Below, piece by piece: positions 8,470-17,799 of a stretch of DNA of 64,000 bases (position 1 is the first letter of the stretch; every line of letters starts with the position of its first letter). The stretch covers positions 1-64,000 of the forward strand of contig JALNYP010000010.1 of the NCBI GenBank assembly GCA_023229795.1, written 5' to 3'. A program made the position numbers and the translations under genes. Under the pieces are notes generated by a model. That model was not told the origin of the DNA and ran no database searches. It worked only from the letters and a program-made list of their open reading frames with translations. This DNA comes from Syntrophobacterales bacterium (lineage in GTDB: Bacteria; Desulfobacterota; Desulfobaccia; Desulfobaccales; 0-14-0-80-60-11).

Positions 8470-9801
8470 TCAGGGATTTGGGGCCGGGAAGGGCGCGGTG
8501 GGAATGGTAAAAGAGATCTGCGTCCCCACGCCCTCGCGGCTCGAAATCTGTAGTGCCCCCCCCAACATCCGCACCCGTTCTGCCATGGCCGTCAGCCCCA
8601 GGCCCTTGTGGCCGGGGTCGCGGGTCTTAACCTGGGCCAAATCAAAGCCGTCGCCATCATCCTCGACGAGAAACTGGACCTGGCCGTCCTGCTTTTTCGC
8701 AGCCACCAGGAGCCGGTCGGCATGGGCATATTTGCCGATATTGGTGAGAGATTCCTGGAAGATGCGGAAAATGTTGATCTGCGCGTCAGGGGAGAACAGA
8801 TCGTCAATCTCCTCCACCTGCGCGGCTATTTCCAGGCCGGACCTCCGGCTGAATTCGCCGGTCAGTTGCCGTAAGGCCGAAGACAGGCCCAGGTCTTCCA
8901 GCATACTCGGACGCAGTTCCCGGGAGAGCCGCCGGACATTTTCGATAATCTCATCAATAAAATGCAGGCCATCGAGGCTGTCTTGCCGTAACTGCACCTG
9001 ATCCGGCGGCAGATTCCTTTCAATATTGCGCAGTTGCAGTTTAAGGAGAATCAGCGACTGCCCCAGTTCATCGTGTAGTTCCAGGGACAGGCGCCGGCGT
9101 TCCTGTTCCTGGGCGGTCAGCAGTTGCGAGGAGAGAAACCTCAGGTTCTGTTCGGAGGCCCTGAGGGCCTCTTCGGCCCGCCGGCGCACGGCGACCTCTT
9201 CGGACAAGGCCGCGGTTCTCTGGTTGACCTGGTCTTCCAGGGCTTCGGTGAGCCGCTGCAACTGCTGTTGGGTCTGGAGCAGTTGGGTGTTCTGGGCCAC
9301 CGCGGCCTCATAGGTGGACAGCAGGAGGTTGAGGATTTGCAGACGGTCGGAATTAACCAGGTATTTTTGCCCTTGAAAGACGATCTCCAGAGGCGGCTGC
9401 ACCGCTTCCAGGTTACGCAAATCCCGGTTGGTTTCGAACAGGTGGATGCGGCTCAGCAGGTTCGGCTCATCATAGGGCTTGACGATAAAGTTGTCGGCGC
9501 CGCATTCCAGGGCCTTGATGACGTCGGCGGGGTCGGAGAGCGCGGTCAGCAGAATCACCGGGGTGTGCTTCAGGTCCCGGTCGGCCCGGATCAACCGGCA
9601 GAGCTGATACCCGTCGATCTCGGGCATGATGATGTCGCTGATCACCAGTTGCGGTTTTTCCCGGGCCATGGCGCTCAAGGCTTCCCGGCCGTTTCTGGCC
9701 GCCGCCACCCGATAGCCCTGCTGTTCCAGGATTAGCCTGAGGCGCTCCGCCTGGGTGGCGCTATCTTCGACCACCAGAATTGCTTTCGAGTCCTCGTGCA
9801 T
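8470..9801 (-). CDS. Response-regulator/histidine kinase hybrid (REC-coiled coil-HisKA_3-HATPase)
   Basis: A soluble 443-residue kinase with a receiver domain at its N-terminus (residues 7-120; phosphoacceptor Asp near 56 in VISDIIMPEIDGY, Lys in FIVKPYD), a long coiled coil (about 150-225), a HisKA_3-type dimerisation domain (ERRRLSLELHDELGQ, His near 243) and a HATPase domain (VEDDGDGFD, KGLGLTAMAERVR). There is no membrane segment. It is the last gene of the chemosensory operon, 43 bases after cheB, with a strong AAGGAAGG site. In this position Wsp systems carry the output regulator WspR, so this protein is probably the phosphorylation target of the CheA. No partner NarL-type regulator is in the window. 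Confidence 0.9.
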   Translation of the reverse strand: MHEDSKAILVVEDSATQAERLRLILEQQGYRVAAARNGREALSAMAREKPQLVISDIIMPEIDGYQLCRLIRADRDLKHTPVILLTALSDPADVIKALECGADNFIVKPYDEPNLLSRIHLFETNRDLRNLEAVQPPLEIVFQGQKYLVNSDRLQILNLLLSTYEAAVAQNTQLLQTQQQLQRLTEALEDQVNQRTAALSEEVAVRRRAEEALRASEQNLRFLSSQLLTAQEQERRRLSLELHDELGQSLILLKLQLRNIERNLPPDQVQLRQDSLDGLHFIDEIIENVRRLSRELRPSMLEDLGLSSALRQLTGEFSRRSGLEIAAQVEEIDDLFSPDAQINIFRIFQESLTNIGKYAHADRLLVAAKKQDGQVQFLVEDDGDGFDLAQVKTRDPGHKGLGLTAMAERVRMLGGALQISSREGVGTQISFTIPTAPFPAPNP

Positions 9802-9844
9802 CAGCCTTCCTTTGTTGCACCTGAAGTCTAATGAAATTTAATCA

Positions 9845-10918
9845 CTACACCGTATTATGGTTGCGGTCCTCTTTCTGTACCAGGGTTTTGAGGAGGTCGG
9901 CGATCTTCTCCGGCCCCAGGACACAAGTGGCGGCCCGGAGTTTAATGGCCTGTCCCGGCATGCCGTGCACCACGGAACTCTCCTTATCCTGCGCAATAGT
10001 GAGGGCGCCGCGGCTCTTCATCAGGGCCAGCTCGGCCGCGCCGTCGGCGCCCATGCCGGTCAACAGAATGCCGACCGCGTTGGGCCCGTAGCATTCCGCT
10101 ACGGAACGGAAGAGATAAGCTACGGCTGGACGCACCCCGTTCTCCGGCTCCTCGGGGTTCAATTCGATGCCGCCGGCCCGGTCCACCCCCATGTGAAAAT
10201 CATCCGGGGCCACGTAAGCGTGCCCCGGCAGCATCTGCTCCCGGGGTCGGGCCACCTGCACGGGGAAACAGGAGGCGTGTCCCAGCCATTCGGCAAAACC
10301 CCGGATGAATCCCGGGGACATATGCTGCACAATCAAAACCGGCGCGGGGAACCCGCTGCCCAGGCCCGCGAGGAGCTGTTTCAGCGCCAAAGGTCCGCCC
10401 GTCGAAGCCCCGATGGCCACGACCTCGACCCCGGACGGGGCTTTCTTGACTTCAAGTTTGGCGGCCGGCTTGGCTCCGGGCGCTTTGGCCCAGCGTCTGA
10501 CCAGCTTGATCTCGGCCATCAATTTGACGGTTCGGATCAACTCGTCGGCCCGGGCGCGGAAGTCCGGGTGCCCGATACCTAAGGGCGGCGGCAACACGGC
10601 CAGGGCCCCGGCCTCGATGGCTTCGAAGGTCTTGGTGAGATTATCGGGATCGTACGCGGCGCTGACGATGATAATGGGGGTGGGACAGGTCTGCATGATC
10701 TGCCGGGTAGCCTCGTAACCGTTAATCCCCGGCATGTTGACATCCATGGTGATCAGGTCGGGCTGGCGCCGGGTCGCGGCCTCAATGGCTTCGGCGCCGC
10801 TGGCAGCCGCGCCGATGACCTGAATCTCGGGATCGCCGGTGAGGATATGGGTGATCAACTCCCGCACCACGGGGGAGTCTTCCACCACCAGCACCTTGAT
10901 AGGCCTGCTAGAACTCAT
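9845..10918 (-). CDS. cheB: Chemotaxis response regulator protein-glutamate methylesterase CheB
   Basis: CheB removes methyl groups from the chemoreceptor and resets the array. The 357-residue protein has an N-terminal receiver (Asp near 59 in LITMDVNMPGINGYEA) and a C-terminal methylesterase with the catalytic triad Ser near 172 (IGASTGGP), His near 199 (VQHMSPGF) and Asp near 292 (GMGADGA). The start overlaps the cheA stop by four bases (ATGA), which shows translational coupling. It pairs with the CheR encoded upstream in the same operon. Confidence 0.95.
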   Translation of the reverse strand: MSSSRPIKVLVVEDSPVVRELITHILTGDPEIQVIGAAASGAEAIEAATRRQPDLITMDVNMPGINGYEATRQIMQTCPTPIIIVSAAYDPDNLTKTFEAIEAGALAVLPPPLGIGHPDFRARADELIRTVKLMAEIKLVRRWAKAPGAKPAAKLEVKKAPSGVEVVAIGASTGGPLALKQLLAGLGSGFPAPVLIVQHMSPGFIRGFAEWLGHASCFPVQVARPREQMLPGHAYVAPDDFHMGVDRAGGIELNPEEPENGVRPAVAYLFRSVAECYGPNAVGILLTGMGADGAAELALMKSRGALTIAQDKESSVVHGMPGQAIKLRAATCVLGPEKIADLLKTLVQKEDRNHNTV

Positions 10919-13179
10919 ATAAGTCTCTTGATGGTCTCCAGGAGATTGCTCTGATCGAAACTGCTTTTCACGATATAGGCATTGGCGCCCGCGTCTATGC
11001 CCCGCTGGCGGTCTTCCGGGGATTCCAGTGCGGTAACCAGCACCACGGGAAGTTCCTCGAAGCGCGGGTCGCCGCGCAGCTTGGCGGTCAGGTCAAAGCC
11101 GCCCAGCCTCGGCATATCCACGTCGGACACCACCAGGGCAACGTCGCCCTCCGCCAGCTTGCCGAACGCGTCTATACCGTCCACCGCGGTCACTACCCGA
11201 TAGCCGGCGGCTTCGAGGATATTCTTGAGCAGGGTCCGGGCGGTAATGGAATCTTCCGCCACCAGGATGGTTTGGCCGGAGAGGTCCTCAAACTCCTCCG
11301 GAACGGGTTTCAGGACCGCCGGGCCGGAGCGGGTCGCGGACTTCATCACATCGGCCGCGTTAAGGATTGGCGCCAGTTCCCCGGTCCCCAGGATGGTGGC
11401 CCCGCTGAGGTTCCGGACCCGGGCCAATTGCCGGCCCAGGGGTTTTTCCAGGACTTCCTGCTCATTCAGAATTTCATCTACCCGGAAGGCCAGGCGCTTG
11501 TCGGCCAGGGTCAGCACCACCACCGGCAGCAAGCCCTCGGGATCGCCGGCCGGCGGGGCCTCGGGCAGTTCCAGGACCCTGGCCAGGCTGACCAGGGAGA
11601 CGGCCTGGCCGTTCAGTTCGATGGTTTCCCGGTTTTCGACGGTGCGGACCTCGCTCCGGGGGACTCGCCGCACCTGCTCGACGTTCTTGGTGGGCACGAC
11701 CAGGACGCGGCTCCCGAGGCGAACCAGGGTCCCCCGGAAGGTGGCCAGGGTGATGGGCAAGACCAGGTGGAAGGTGGTTCCCTGGCCGGGCTGGCTGGCC
11801 ACGCTGTAGGAGCCGCCCAGCTTCTCGATTTTTTCCCGCAAAATAGCCAGGCCCAGACCCCGGCCGGAAATGTCGGTGATGATGGGACTGGTGGAGACCC
11901 CCGGTTCGAAGATCAGCGGCAAGAGCTCGGAGTCCTCGGCGTTCTCGGCCGCGGCCGGCGAGATCACGCCCAGCCGGGCGGTGGTGTGCCTAAGTTGGGT
12001 AGCGTCGATGCCGGCCCCGTCGTCCGACACGCGCATCTCGACTTTGCCGCCCGCGGTGGGGCGGATGGCGATGACGATGCGGCCCCGGACCGGTTTGTGC
12101 TGCCGCCGCCGTTCTTCGGGGGTCTCAATGCCGTGGTCGATACAGTTGCGCACCAGGTGGATGAGGGGGTCCTTGATTTCGTCCAGGATGCGCCGGTCGA
12201 TCTCGAGTTCGCCGCCCTGGATGATGAGTTCCGCGTCTTTGCCCTGGGAGCGGGACAGGTCGCGCATTAGCCGGGGCAGGATGTCCAGGGCCGGCTGGCA
12301 GGGCAGCATCAGGACCTGTTTCAGGTCCCCGGTGAGGGTCTCCACCATGCGGCTCAAGAGGCGGTGGCTCCGCGCCGCCGTCTGGGCCAACCCGGCCAGT
12401 TGGCTTTCCAGAGATTTGTGGTAGGCTTCGTCCCATTGCAGAAACTCGGAGAGCCGGTCGGCCTGGGGCGCGGGGCCGGCCCTTTCCCCACTCCGGCGCT
12501 GCGCCTGGACCGCGGGTTGTACCCGGTCCCACTTTTCCCGCCAGGCGCCCAGAGTGGCGCCGATGTCATTGATGGCCGTCAGGAGATGACCCGCGCCCAA
12601 TTTGGCCGCCAGGAAGTCCTCGGATTGCCGCAAGAGCTCCTGCAATTTGGCCAGAGATACCCGGACCGACTCGGCGGCGGCGGGCCTGGGCTCGCGGTCC
12701 GGGAGGGCAGGGCTCGACTCCGGTGCGGCCGGGACCGGGGCGTCCCCCTCAGCGGCTGGCGCCGCGGCGGCCCTGGCGACCCGGCCGAGACGTCCGGCAA
12801 TTTCATTGAGCTGTGCCTGTTCGGCGGGGGTGGCTCCGGCAGATTCGGCCGATACCCGCCGCTCAATCAGGACCACGGCCTGGTGCAGGACGTCGAACCC
12901 GGCCGCCGCGGCCGCCTGGTCCTGGCCCTTCCACCGGGCCAGGACGTTTTCCAGAGCTTGGCAGACGGCCTCGATCTCCACCAGGTTAACGGCCCGGGCC
13001 GCGCCTTTAAGGCTGTGGGCTTCCCGGAAGACGGCCTGAATAATTTCCTGGCGCGCCTCAGGGGCATCGGCGCGTTCGAGCTCCAGAAGCCCGGCCGCGA
13101 TGGCCTTCAGGTGCTCGGCGGCTTCGACTTTGAAGGTAGCCTGCAGCCGTTTCAGGAAGTCTTGGTCCTTGGTACCCAT
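10915..13179 (-). CDS. cheA: Hybrid chemotaxis histidine kinase CheA with C-terminal receiver (WspE-like)
   Basis: This 754-residue kinase takes signal from the array and passes phosphate to a receiver. Domains in order: Hpt with His near 55 (FREAHSLKGAAR), a long Ala/Pro-rich linker, a dimerisation segment, the HATPase with HLVRNCIDHGIE and SDDGAGID plus GRGLGLAI, a CheW-like domain, and a C-terminal receiver with Asp near 686 (VSDVDMPRLGGFD). A classical P2 CheY-binding domain is not evident. The built-in receiver matches WspE/FrzE-type kinases rather than flagellar CheA. It lies between the receptor gene and cheB. Confidence 0.93.
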   Translation of the reverse strand: MGTKDQDFLKRLQATFKVEAAEHLKAIAAGLLELERADAPEARQEIIQAVFREAHSLKGAARAVNLVEIEAVCQALENVLARWKGQDQAAAAAGFDVLHQAVVLIERRVSAESAGATPAEQAQLNEIAGRLGRVARAAAAPAAEGDAPVPAAPESSPALPDREPRPAAAESVRVSLAKLQELLRQSEDFLAAKLGAGHLLTAINDIGATLGAWREKWDRVQPAVQAQRRSGERAGPAPQADRLSEFLQWDEAYHKSLESQLAGLAQTAARSHRLLSRMVETLTGDLKQVLMLPCQPALDILPRLMRDLSRSQGKDAELIIQGGELEIDRRILDEIKDPLIHLVRNCIDHGIETPEERRRQHKPVRGRIVIAIRPTAGGKVEMRVSDDGAGIDATQLRHTTARLGVISPAAAENAEDSELLPLIFEPGVSTSPIITDISGRGLGLAILREKIEKLGGSYSVASQPGQGTTFHLVLPITLATFRGTLVRLGSRVLVVPTKNVEQVRRVPRSEVRTVENRETIELNGQAVSLVSLARVLELPEAPPAGDPEGLLPVVVLTLADKRLAFRVDEILNEQEVLEKPLGRQLARVRNLSGATILGTGELAPILNAADVMKSATRSGPAVLKPVPEEFEDLSGQTILVAEDSITARTLLKNILEAAGYRVVTAVDGIDAFGKLAEGDVALVVSDVDMPRLGGFDLTAKLRGDPRFEELPVVLVTALESPEDRQRGIDAGANAYIVKSSFDQSNLLETIKRLI

Positions 13180-13188
13180 GCCGATTCT

Positions 13189-14940
13189 TTAGAGCTTGTA
13201 GCTCTCCACCAATTGCTTGAGCTTGCCGCCGACCCCGTGCAAATCATGGGCGGCCGACTCGGTCTGTTGGGCGGCGCTGAGATTCTGGGCGCTGGCCTGT
13301 TTGATATTTTCCATGGCCGAAACTACCTGATCCATGCCGACGAGCTGCTGTTGGGTCGAAGCCAGGATCTGGATGGCCGCCTGGGCGGATTCGGCAATAC
13401 TGTCGGACAGGGCGCGGATCGAGGCCTCGGCCACCGCGGATTGTTTGACGCCGGACTCCACGGCCTTGGTCCCCTGTTCCGTGGCCAGCACCGCGGCGTT
13501 CATGCCCTTTTGAATATCGCTCAAAATCCCCCGGATGCGGGCGGTGGCCTGCTTCGATTGTTCCGCCAGGTTCCTGATTTCCTGGGCCACCACGGCAAAA
13601 CCCCGGCCCTGCTCCCCGGCCCGGGCGGCCTCGATGGCGGCATTGACGGCCAACAGGTTCGATTGCTCCGCCAGATTGGTGACCGCGTCGTTGATCTCCC
13701 CGATGACCTGGCTGTGCTCGCTCAAACGCAACACGCTCTCGGCGATGGACTCTATCTGGCCCCGAATCTGGTCCATGCCGGCGATCAGGTCGGCCATGGA
13801 TTTCTTGCCGCTCTGGGCGATCTGATCGGTTTTCTGGGCGCTCTCGGAAACGTACCGGGCCTTTTGGGTCGAGAGCTGGGCCGCCTGGTTGGCTTCGCTG
13901 ACCGTAGCCGTGGTCTGGTTGACCGCGGTGGAGGCCTCCGCGGCCCCGGAGGATATCTGGGAGGTGACCGCCACAATCTCGCTGGCCGCGGAAGCCAGGA
14001 CGTCAACCCCACCCCGGACTTCTTTGGCCAGTTCCCGGATATTGGTCACCATGGTGGCGAAGGCCTTGCCGAATACGTCGTTGTCGGACCGGGGGGTGAC
14101 GGTGACCGAAAAATCCCGGGCGGCCAGCCGGTCCGCCACCCCGGCCATCTCCCTGAGGTAGCGGATCATCCGGCTGACGGACTGCCCCAGGGCGCCGACC
14201 TCATCCCGGCGTTCCAAGGCGGGCACCTCGACGGCCAGGTCTCCCAAAGAAATCTGTTCCGCCACCTGGGAGATATCCTGGAGGGGACGGGCAATAATGC
14301 GGGTCAGGAGCATGACCAGCAAGATGCTGATGATCACGGCCACCGCCCCGAAAATCACGAAGATGAGGATAGCCCGGGTGACGACCGCGTCAGAGCCGGC
14401 GATTTGCTGTGCGGCAAAGGCCTTGGCCCGGTCCGCCATTTCCAGGGCGATGGTCCGCAGCCGCTCGAAGCGTTCATCCTGCACCGTCATGGAGAGCTTT
14501 TTGGCTTCGTCGATCTTGCCCTGATAAACAAGGGAGATTTGCTCTTCCCGGGTTTGACGGTAAACCCGCAAGCCGTTGTTAAATTCTTCCAGGCTCCTGG
14601 TGAACTGGGGATTGTCGCCAATGGCCCGGGACAGGTTGTCCAGGAGGGTGGTATTTTGTTTGGAGTTGGCCCTGATCTCCCTTTCAATGGCCAGTTGTTC
14701 CGCCTTGTCGGGCGCCGACACCAGCCGGAGCATATCCAGGCGCTGCCGGTTGAGATTGGCCCTGAATTCAATGAGGCTCTCCACCACTTCGAGCTCTTCC
14801 TTGAGAGTTGACTTATACCCTTGCTGGATGGACCTGATGCCGCCATACGCGATAATGACTACCGCAGCCAAAAACAGGACTATCAGCCCAAAGCCGCAAA
14901 CCAGCTTGTTCCGGGTGGAAAGATTGGCGAACCATCTCAT
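13189..14940 (-). CDS. Methyl-accepting chemotaxis protein with periplasmic four-helix sensor
   Basis: A 583-residue receptor with a first membrane helix (about 13-33), a periplasmic helical domain of about 155 residues (4HB_MCP-like), a second membrane helix (about 192-215), HAMP ([17 protein letters not shown]) followed by a second HAMP-like stretch, and a long cytoplasmic signalling coiled coil. The conserved hairpin tip that contacts CheA and CheW is present ([19 protein letters not shown]). The ligand cannot be predicted. It is encoded inside the operon that carries its own CheA, CheB, CheR and two CheW proteins, so it is the dedicated receptor of that array, as WspA is in pseudomonads. 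Confidence 0.93.
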   Translation of the reverse strand: MRWFANLSTRNKLVCGFGLIVLFLAAVVIIAYGGIRSIQQGYKSTLKEELEVVESLIEFRANLNRQRLDMLRLVSAPDKAEQLAIEREIRANSKQNTTLLDNLSRAIGDNPQFTRSLEEFNNGLRVYRQTREEQISLVYQGKIDEAKKLSMTVQDERFERLRTIALEMADRAKAFAAQQIAGSDAVVTRAILIFVIFGAVAVIISILLVMLLTRIIARPLQDISQVAEQISLGDLAVEVPALERRDEVGALGQSVSRMIRYLREMAGVADRLAARDFSVTVTPRSDNDVFGKAFATMVTNIRELAKEVRGGVDVLASAASEIVAVTSQISSGAAEASTAVNQTTATVSEANQAAQLSTQKARYVSESAQKTDQIAQSGKKSMADLIAGMDQIRGQIESIAESVLRLSEHSQVIGEINDAVTNLAEQSNLLAVNAAIEAARAGEQGRGFAVVAQEIRNLAEQSKQATARIRGILSDIQKGMNAAVLATEQGTKAVESGVKQSAVAEASIRALSDSIAESAQAAIQILASTQQQLVGMDQVVSAMENIKQASAQNLSAAQQTESAAHDLHGVGGKLKQLVESYKL

Positions 14941-14969
14941 GGCTTGTCCCTCATCTGACCCAATTTGGT

Positions 14970-15593
14970 TTAGATTTCCACTTCTTGGTGGAGGATAATC
15001 CTTTCATCCCTCAGGATTTTTGCCGCGTCCAGAACTATTAAGGCTTCCTTGGTGACCCCCTTGAGGTAATCCGCACTGCTGCCGGCCAGGGTGGGAAGCG
15101 AGGCTTGCAGTTCGGAGACGGCCAGAGAACGCACCCCGGTGATGACATCCGCCAGCAGGCCGACTTCCAGGTCGCCGCGGCGCAGAATGATGACTTTATT
15201 GAGATCGCTTAAGCCTTTATTCGGCAGGTCGAAGAACTGCTTGAGGTCAAGGACCGACAGAATCTCCCCCCGGACGTTGATGATCCCCAGCACGAAAGGC
15301 GGCGTGCAGGGCAGCGGCGTGAGTTCCTTGAGCGGATAGACTTCCCTTATCTCGGAGATTTCCAGGGCGTAGCTTTCCGAAGCCAGGACAAACTCCAGGA
15401 CTTCGAGATACTCACCGGCTTCCCGTTCCGGTTCCCGGTCTTGCGCCAGGGCCTGGGCCCGGGCCAAAAGGATCCGCTGCTGCTCTTCCGGTTCAGGGAT
15501 GCCGCCCCGGTCAATGGCCACCTGCAGGGCGGCCAGACGGGAGCGGATCAGGTCCCAGTCCGTGACCTTACTCATGGCGGGCCCGGCTTTCAT
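14970..15593 (-). CDS. cheW: CheW-family scaffold protein (long form, 207 aa)
   Basis: CheW couples receptors to CheA. The CheW fold spans about residues 65-190, with the motifs [39 protein letters not shown] and ITGVRSL. The N-terminal extension of about 60 residues is charged and helical. The start at 15593 is preferred because GAGGAA lies five bases before it; this makes the gene overlap the end of cheR by 26 bases. A second in-frame ATG six codons later is possible. In Wsp-type operons two different CheW proteins are also encoded around the methyltransferase. Confidence 0.92.
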   Translation of the reverse strand: MKAGPAMSKVTDWDLIRSRLAALQVAIDRGGIPEPEEQQRILLARAQALAQDREPEREAGEYLEVLEFVLASESYALEISEIREVYPLKELTPLPCTPPFVLGIINVRGEILSVLDLKQFFDLPNKGLSDLNKVIILRRGDLEVGLLADVITGVRSLAVSELQASLPTLAGSSADYLKGVTKEALIVLDAAKILRDERIILHQEVEI

Positions 15594-17034
15594 CCAGTTT
15601 CCTCATGGCGATGGTGGATTGCACGATGGCCCTCAGCCGGCCGGCGGTCAGGCCGGCGGATTCGGGCAGCAGGTCATCCTGCGGGCAGGCCTCCAGGAGG
15701 GCGATAACGTTCTCCAAATACTTCCGGGCCTTCCTGACATTTCCCTGCCGGAGGGCGAGATTGCCCAGGGCAAAATGAGCCATGACGAATTCCTGGTCCA
15801 GGTACAGGGCCTTCTTCAAGGCCAGGGCGGCTGCGCCCACGTCATCCTGTTCCTGCAAAATCGCGGCGCGCAGGTAGTGCAAGGCCGGATTGAACCGGTC
15901 GGCGGCCAGGGCCTGTTCGCACCACCCCAGGGCCTCCGGCAGCCGGCCCTGGTCGGCACAGGCCCGGGCTTGAAGCACCAGGTCCGTGATCTGCTCCGCG
16001 GTGGGCCCGATTGGCGCCTCGCGCTCTACGTCCGGAGTGGCGATCGCCGGGGACACCGCGGGCGGAGTCGTCACCGGTTCCGGTCCGGCCGGGGTCTCGG
16101 GAAGCTGGAATTCCCCGCGGACCGCCGCCGGCTGCCCGCTGGACTCACACGGCGGCGCCGCCGGTTGCCACGCGATCCGCTTGGCGCGGCGCGGGTCTTT
16201 CTTATAGGCGATGGCTTCGGGAAAATATACGGACACGAACTGGGAGAACAGGACATGGGAGGCTTCGGTCAGGCTGACGATGAGCCAGCCCTCGTTCTTG
16301 AGGGCGCGATAGAGACGCTGCGCGACTTTCTTGGCCCACTCCGGAGAAAAGTACATCAGGACATTGCGGCAAAAGATGAGGTCCAGGCCCTGGGGGTAAG
16401 GCGAGCGGGGGACGGCAGGGTCCGCCGCCAGATTAAGGTACGAGAACGTCACCATTTGTTTAAGATCGGGGTGTATTTCAAAGCGAGCGCCCCGTTGGGT
16501 AAAAAATCTTTGCCGAATTTCGGGCGGAGTCTCCCGGAATGACCACTTATCATAGAGGCCCCGGGCCGCCTTGTCGAGAAATTGCGGATTGATATCCGTG
16601 GCCAGGATGGAGATATCCCAGTTCTTTAGATCCGGGATAGTCCGGCGGAGCAGCATGGCGATGGTATAAGCCTCTTCGCCGGTGGCGCAGGCCGCACACC
16701 AGAAGCGCAGGCGCCGATCCTTGCCGGCGCGGCTGCGGATCAGCTCGGGCAGGATGTGGGCCTCAAAGACCGCCAGGCTTTTCTTCTCCCGGAAGAAATA
16801 GGTCTCCCCCACCGTCAGGTAGCTGGCCAGCAGTTGAATCTGGGCGCGGTCCAGGGACGCCGACAACAGCCCTCGAATACAGGATTCGGCATTATCGTAG
16901 CCCAGTTTCCGGGCCGCGGCCTTAATGCCCCGGGTCAAATCCGGGCGGCGGCTGGCCGGAAAAGTCACCCCGATGTGAGCGGTTAAGCAGGCGCTGAGCC
17001 GATCCAGCAGGTCGTCGGAAATTTTCTGGGTCAT
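15568..17034 (-). CDS. cheR: Chemoreceptor methyltransferase CheR with C-terminal TPR region (WspC-like)
   Basis: CheR methylates receptor glutamates with S-adenosylmethionine. The 488-residue protein has the CheR N-terminal helical domain, the SAM-binding core (LRFWCAACATGEEAYTIAM; SILATDINPQFL; LIFCRNVLMYF) to about residue 270, a Pro/Ala-rich linker, and a C-terminal tetratricopeptide region of about 140 residues (EALGWCEQALAADRFNPALHYL and following). TPR-bearing CheR proteins are typical of Wsp and Frz-type systems. The gene overlaps the upstream cheW by four bases and the downstream one by 26. Confidence 0.94.
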   Translation of the reverse strand: MTQKISDDLLDRLSACLTAHIGVTFPASRRPDLTRGIKAAARKLGYDNAESCIRGLLSASLDRAQIQLLASYLTVGETYFFREKKSLAVFEAHILPELIRSRAGKDRRLRFWCAACATGEEAYTIAMLLRRTIPDLKNWDISILATDINPQFLDKAARGLYDKWSFRETPPEIRQRFFTQRGARFEIHPDLKQMVTFSYLNLAADPAVPRSPYPQGLDLIFCRNVLMYFSPEWAKKVAQRLYRALKNEGWLIVSLTEASHVLFSQFVSVYFPEAIAYKKDPRRAKRIAWQPAAPPCESSGQPAAVRGEFQLPETPAGPEPVTTPPAVSPAIATPDVEREAPIGPTAEQITDLVLQARACADQGRLPEALGWCEQALAADRFNPALHYLRAAILQEQDDVGAAALALKKALYLDQEFVMAHFALGNLALRQGNVRKARKYLENVIALLEACPQDDLLPESAGLTAGRLRAIVQSTIAMRKLDESRARHE

Positions 17035-17501
17035 GGGGCCGGCCTAAATCCCTGCAGGGCCGCTTCCAGGGATTGCGCCTCGTCAAGGGACAGGAACCGC
17101 TCCAGGTCGTGAATGAATATCAGTCCATCCTGAAACTTGAGCACTCCTTCCAGATATTCCAGGCCGGGAATGATCTTGGTCGCCGCGGTAATATCTTCCT
17201 CCCGGCATTCCCTGACTCCGGTCACCGCCTCGGCCAGGAAGGCCAGGTCCCGTTTGGCGGTCCTGGCGATGATCAGGTTATCGTAAAGCGCGGTTTTTCG
17301 GCCGGGCAGCCGGAATCTCCGGCGGATATCGACCACCGGAATGACTCTGCCGGAAAAATTGATAATCCCCAGGACAATCTCGGGAGCGTTGGGCAACGGG
17401 GTGACTGCCACCGCATGGACGACCCGCGTTACTTGGGCCAGAGGCACGGCATAGTTTTGATTATCCAGGATAAACCCTACCAGTTGATGGGCGCGGGTCA
17501 A
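17031..17501 (-). CDS. cheW: CheW-family scaffold protein (short form, 156 aa)
   Basis: First gene of the chemosensory operon. The single CheW domain fills the protein: LVGFILDNQNYAVPL, VVHAVAVTPLPNAPEIVLG, INFSGRVIPVVDIRRRF and VTGVRECREED. It presumably links the MCP and CheA of this operon. Its stop overlaps the cheR start by four bases (ATGA). A promoter with a 17-base spacer lies about 60 bases upstream. Confidence 0.93.
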   Translation of the reverse strand: MTRAHQLVGFILDNQNYAVPLAQVTRVVHAVAVTPLPNAPEIVLGIINFSGRVIPVVDIRRRFRLPGRKTALYDNLIIARTAKRDLAFLAEAVTGVRECREEDITAATKIIPGLEYLEGVLKFQDGLIFIHDLERFLSLDEAQSLEAALQGFRPAP

Positions 17502-17558
17502 TGGTCGGTTCCTGTCTGGTGAACGGCTGGATTCAAGTTAAAGGAAAATCATCTATCT

Positions 17559-17587
17559 ATTTTATCTTCTAAATCTTTTTGTTGCAA
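17559..17587 (-). promoter_or_regulatory. Candidate sigma-70 promoter of the chemosensory operon
   Basis: On the minus strand TTGCAA (17582-17587) and TAAAAT (17559-17564) are separated by exactly 17 bases, in an AT-rich stretch that stands out from its surroundings. It lies 57 bases before the first cheW start codon. Confidence 0.55.
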
Positions 17588-17799
17588 AATTCAATACCCT
17601 TGAGCCCTTGTCAAGCCCGGAGCCATTTGGCCAATCCTGCTTAAAATCTCCCAAAGCCAGACAGGTCGCGGAAAAGTCGGTAAATTTCTTGCAGATAATC
17701 GGAGAATTGCAATATGCGGGCGGGAAAATTCGAGCCAGCTTCAATTTTCAACCGCCGGATCGGCCGTCATGAAACCATCCCGGGCAGGGCCGGTTCGGT

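Noticed and set aside
12364..14811. An 815-codon open frame opposite cheA and the MCP gene
   Set aside because: It is antisense to two well-supported genes and consists of Gly, Leu, Gln and His-rich low-complexity sequence without motifs, a GC-rich shadow frame.
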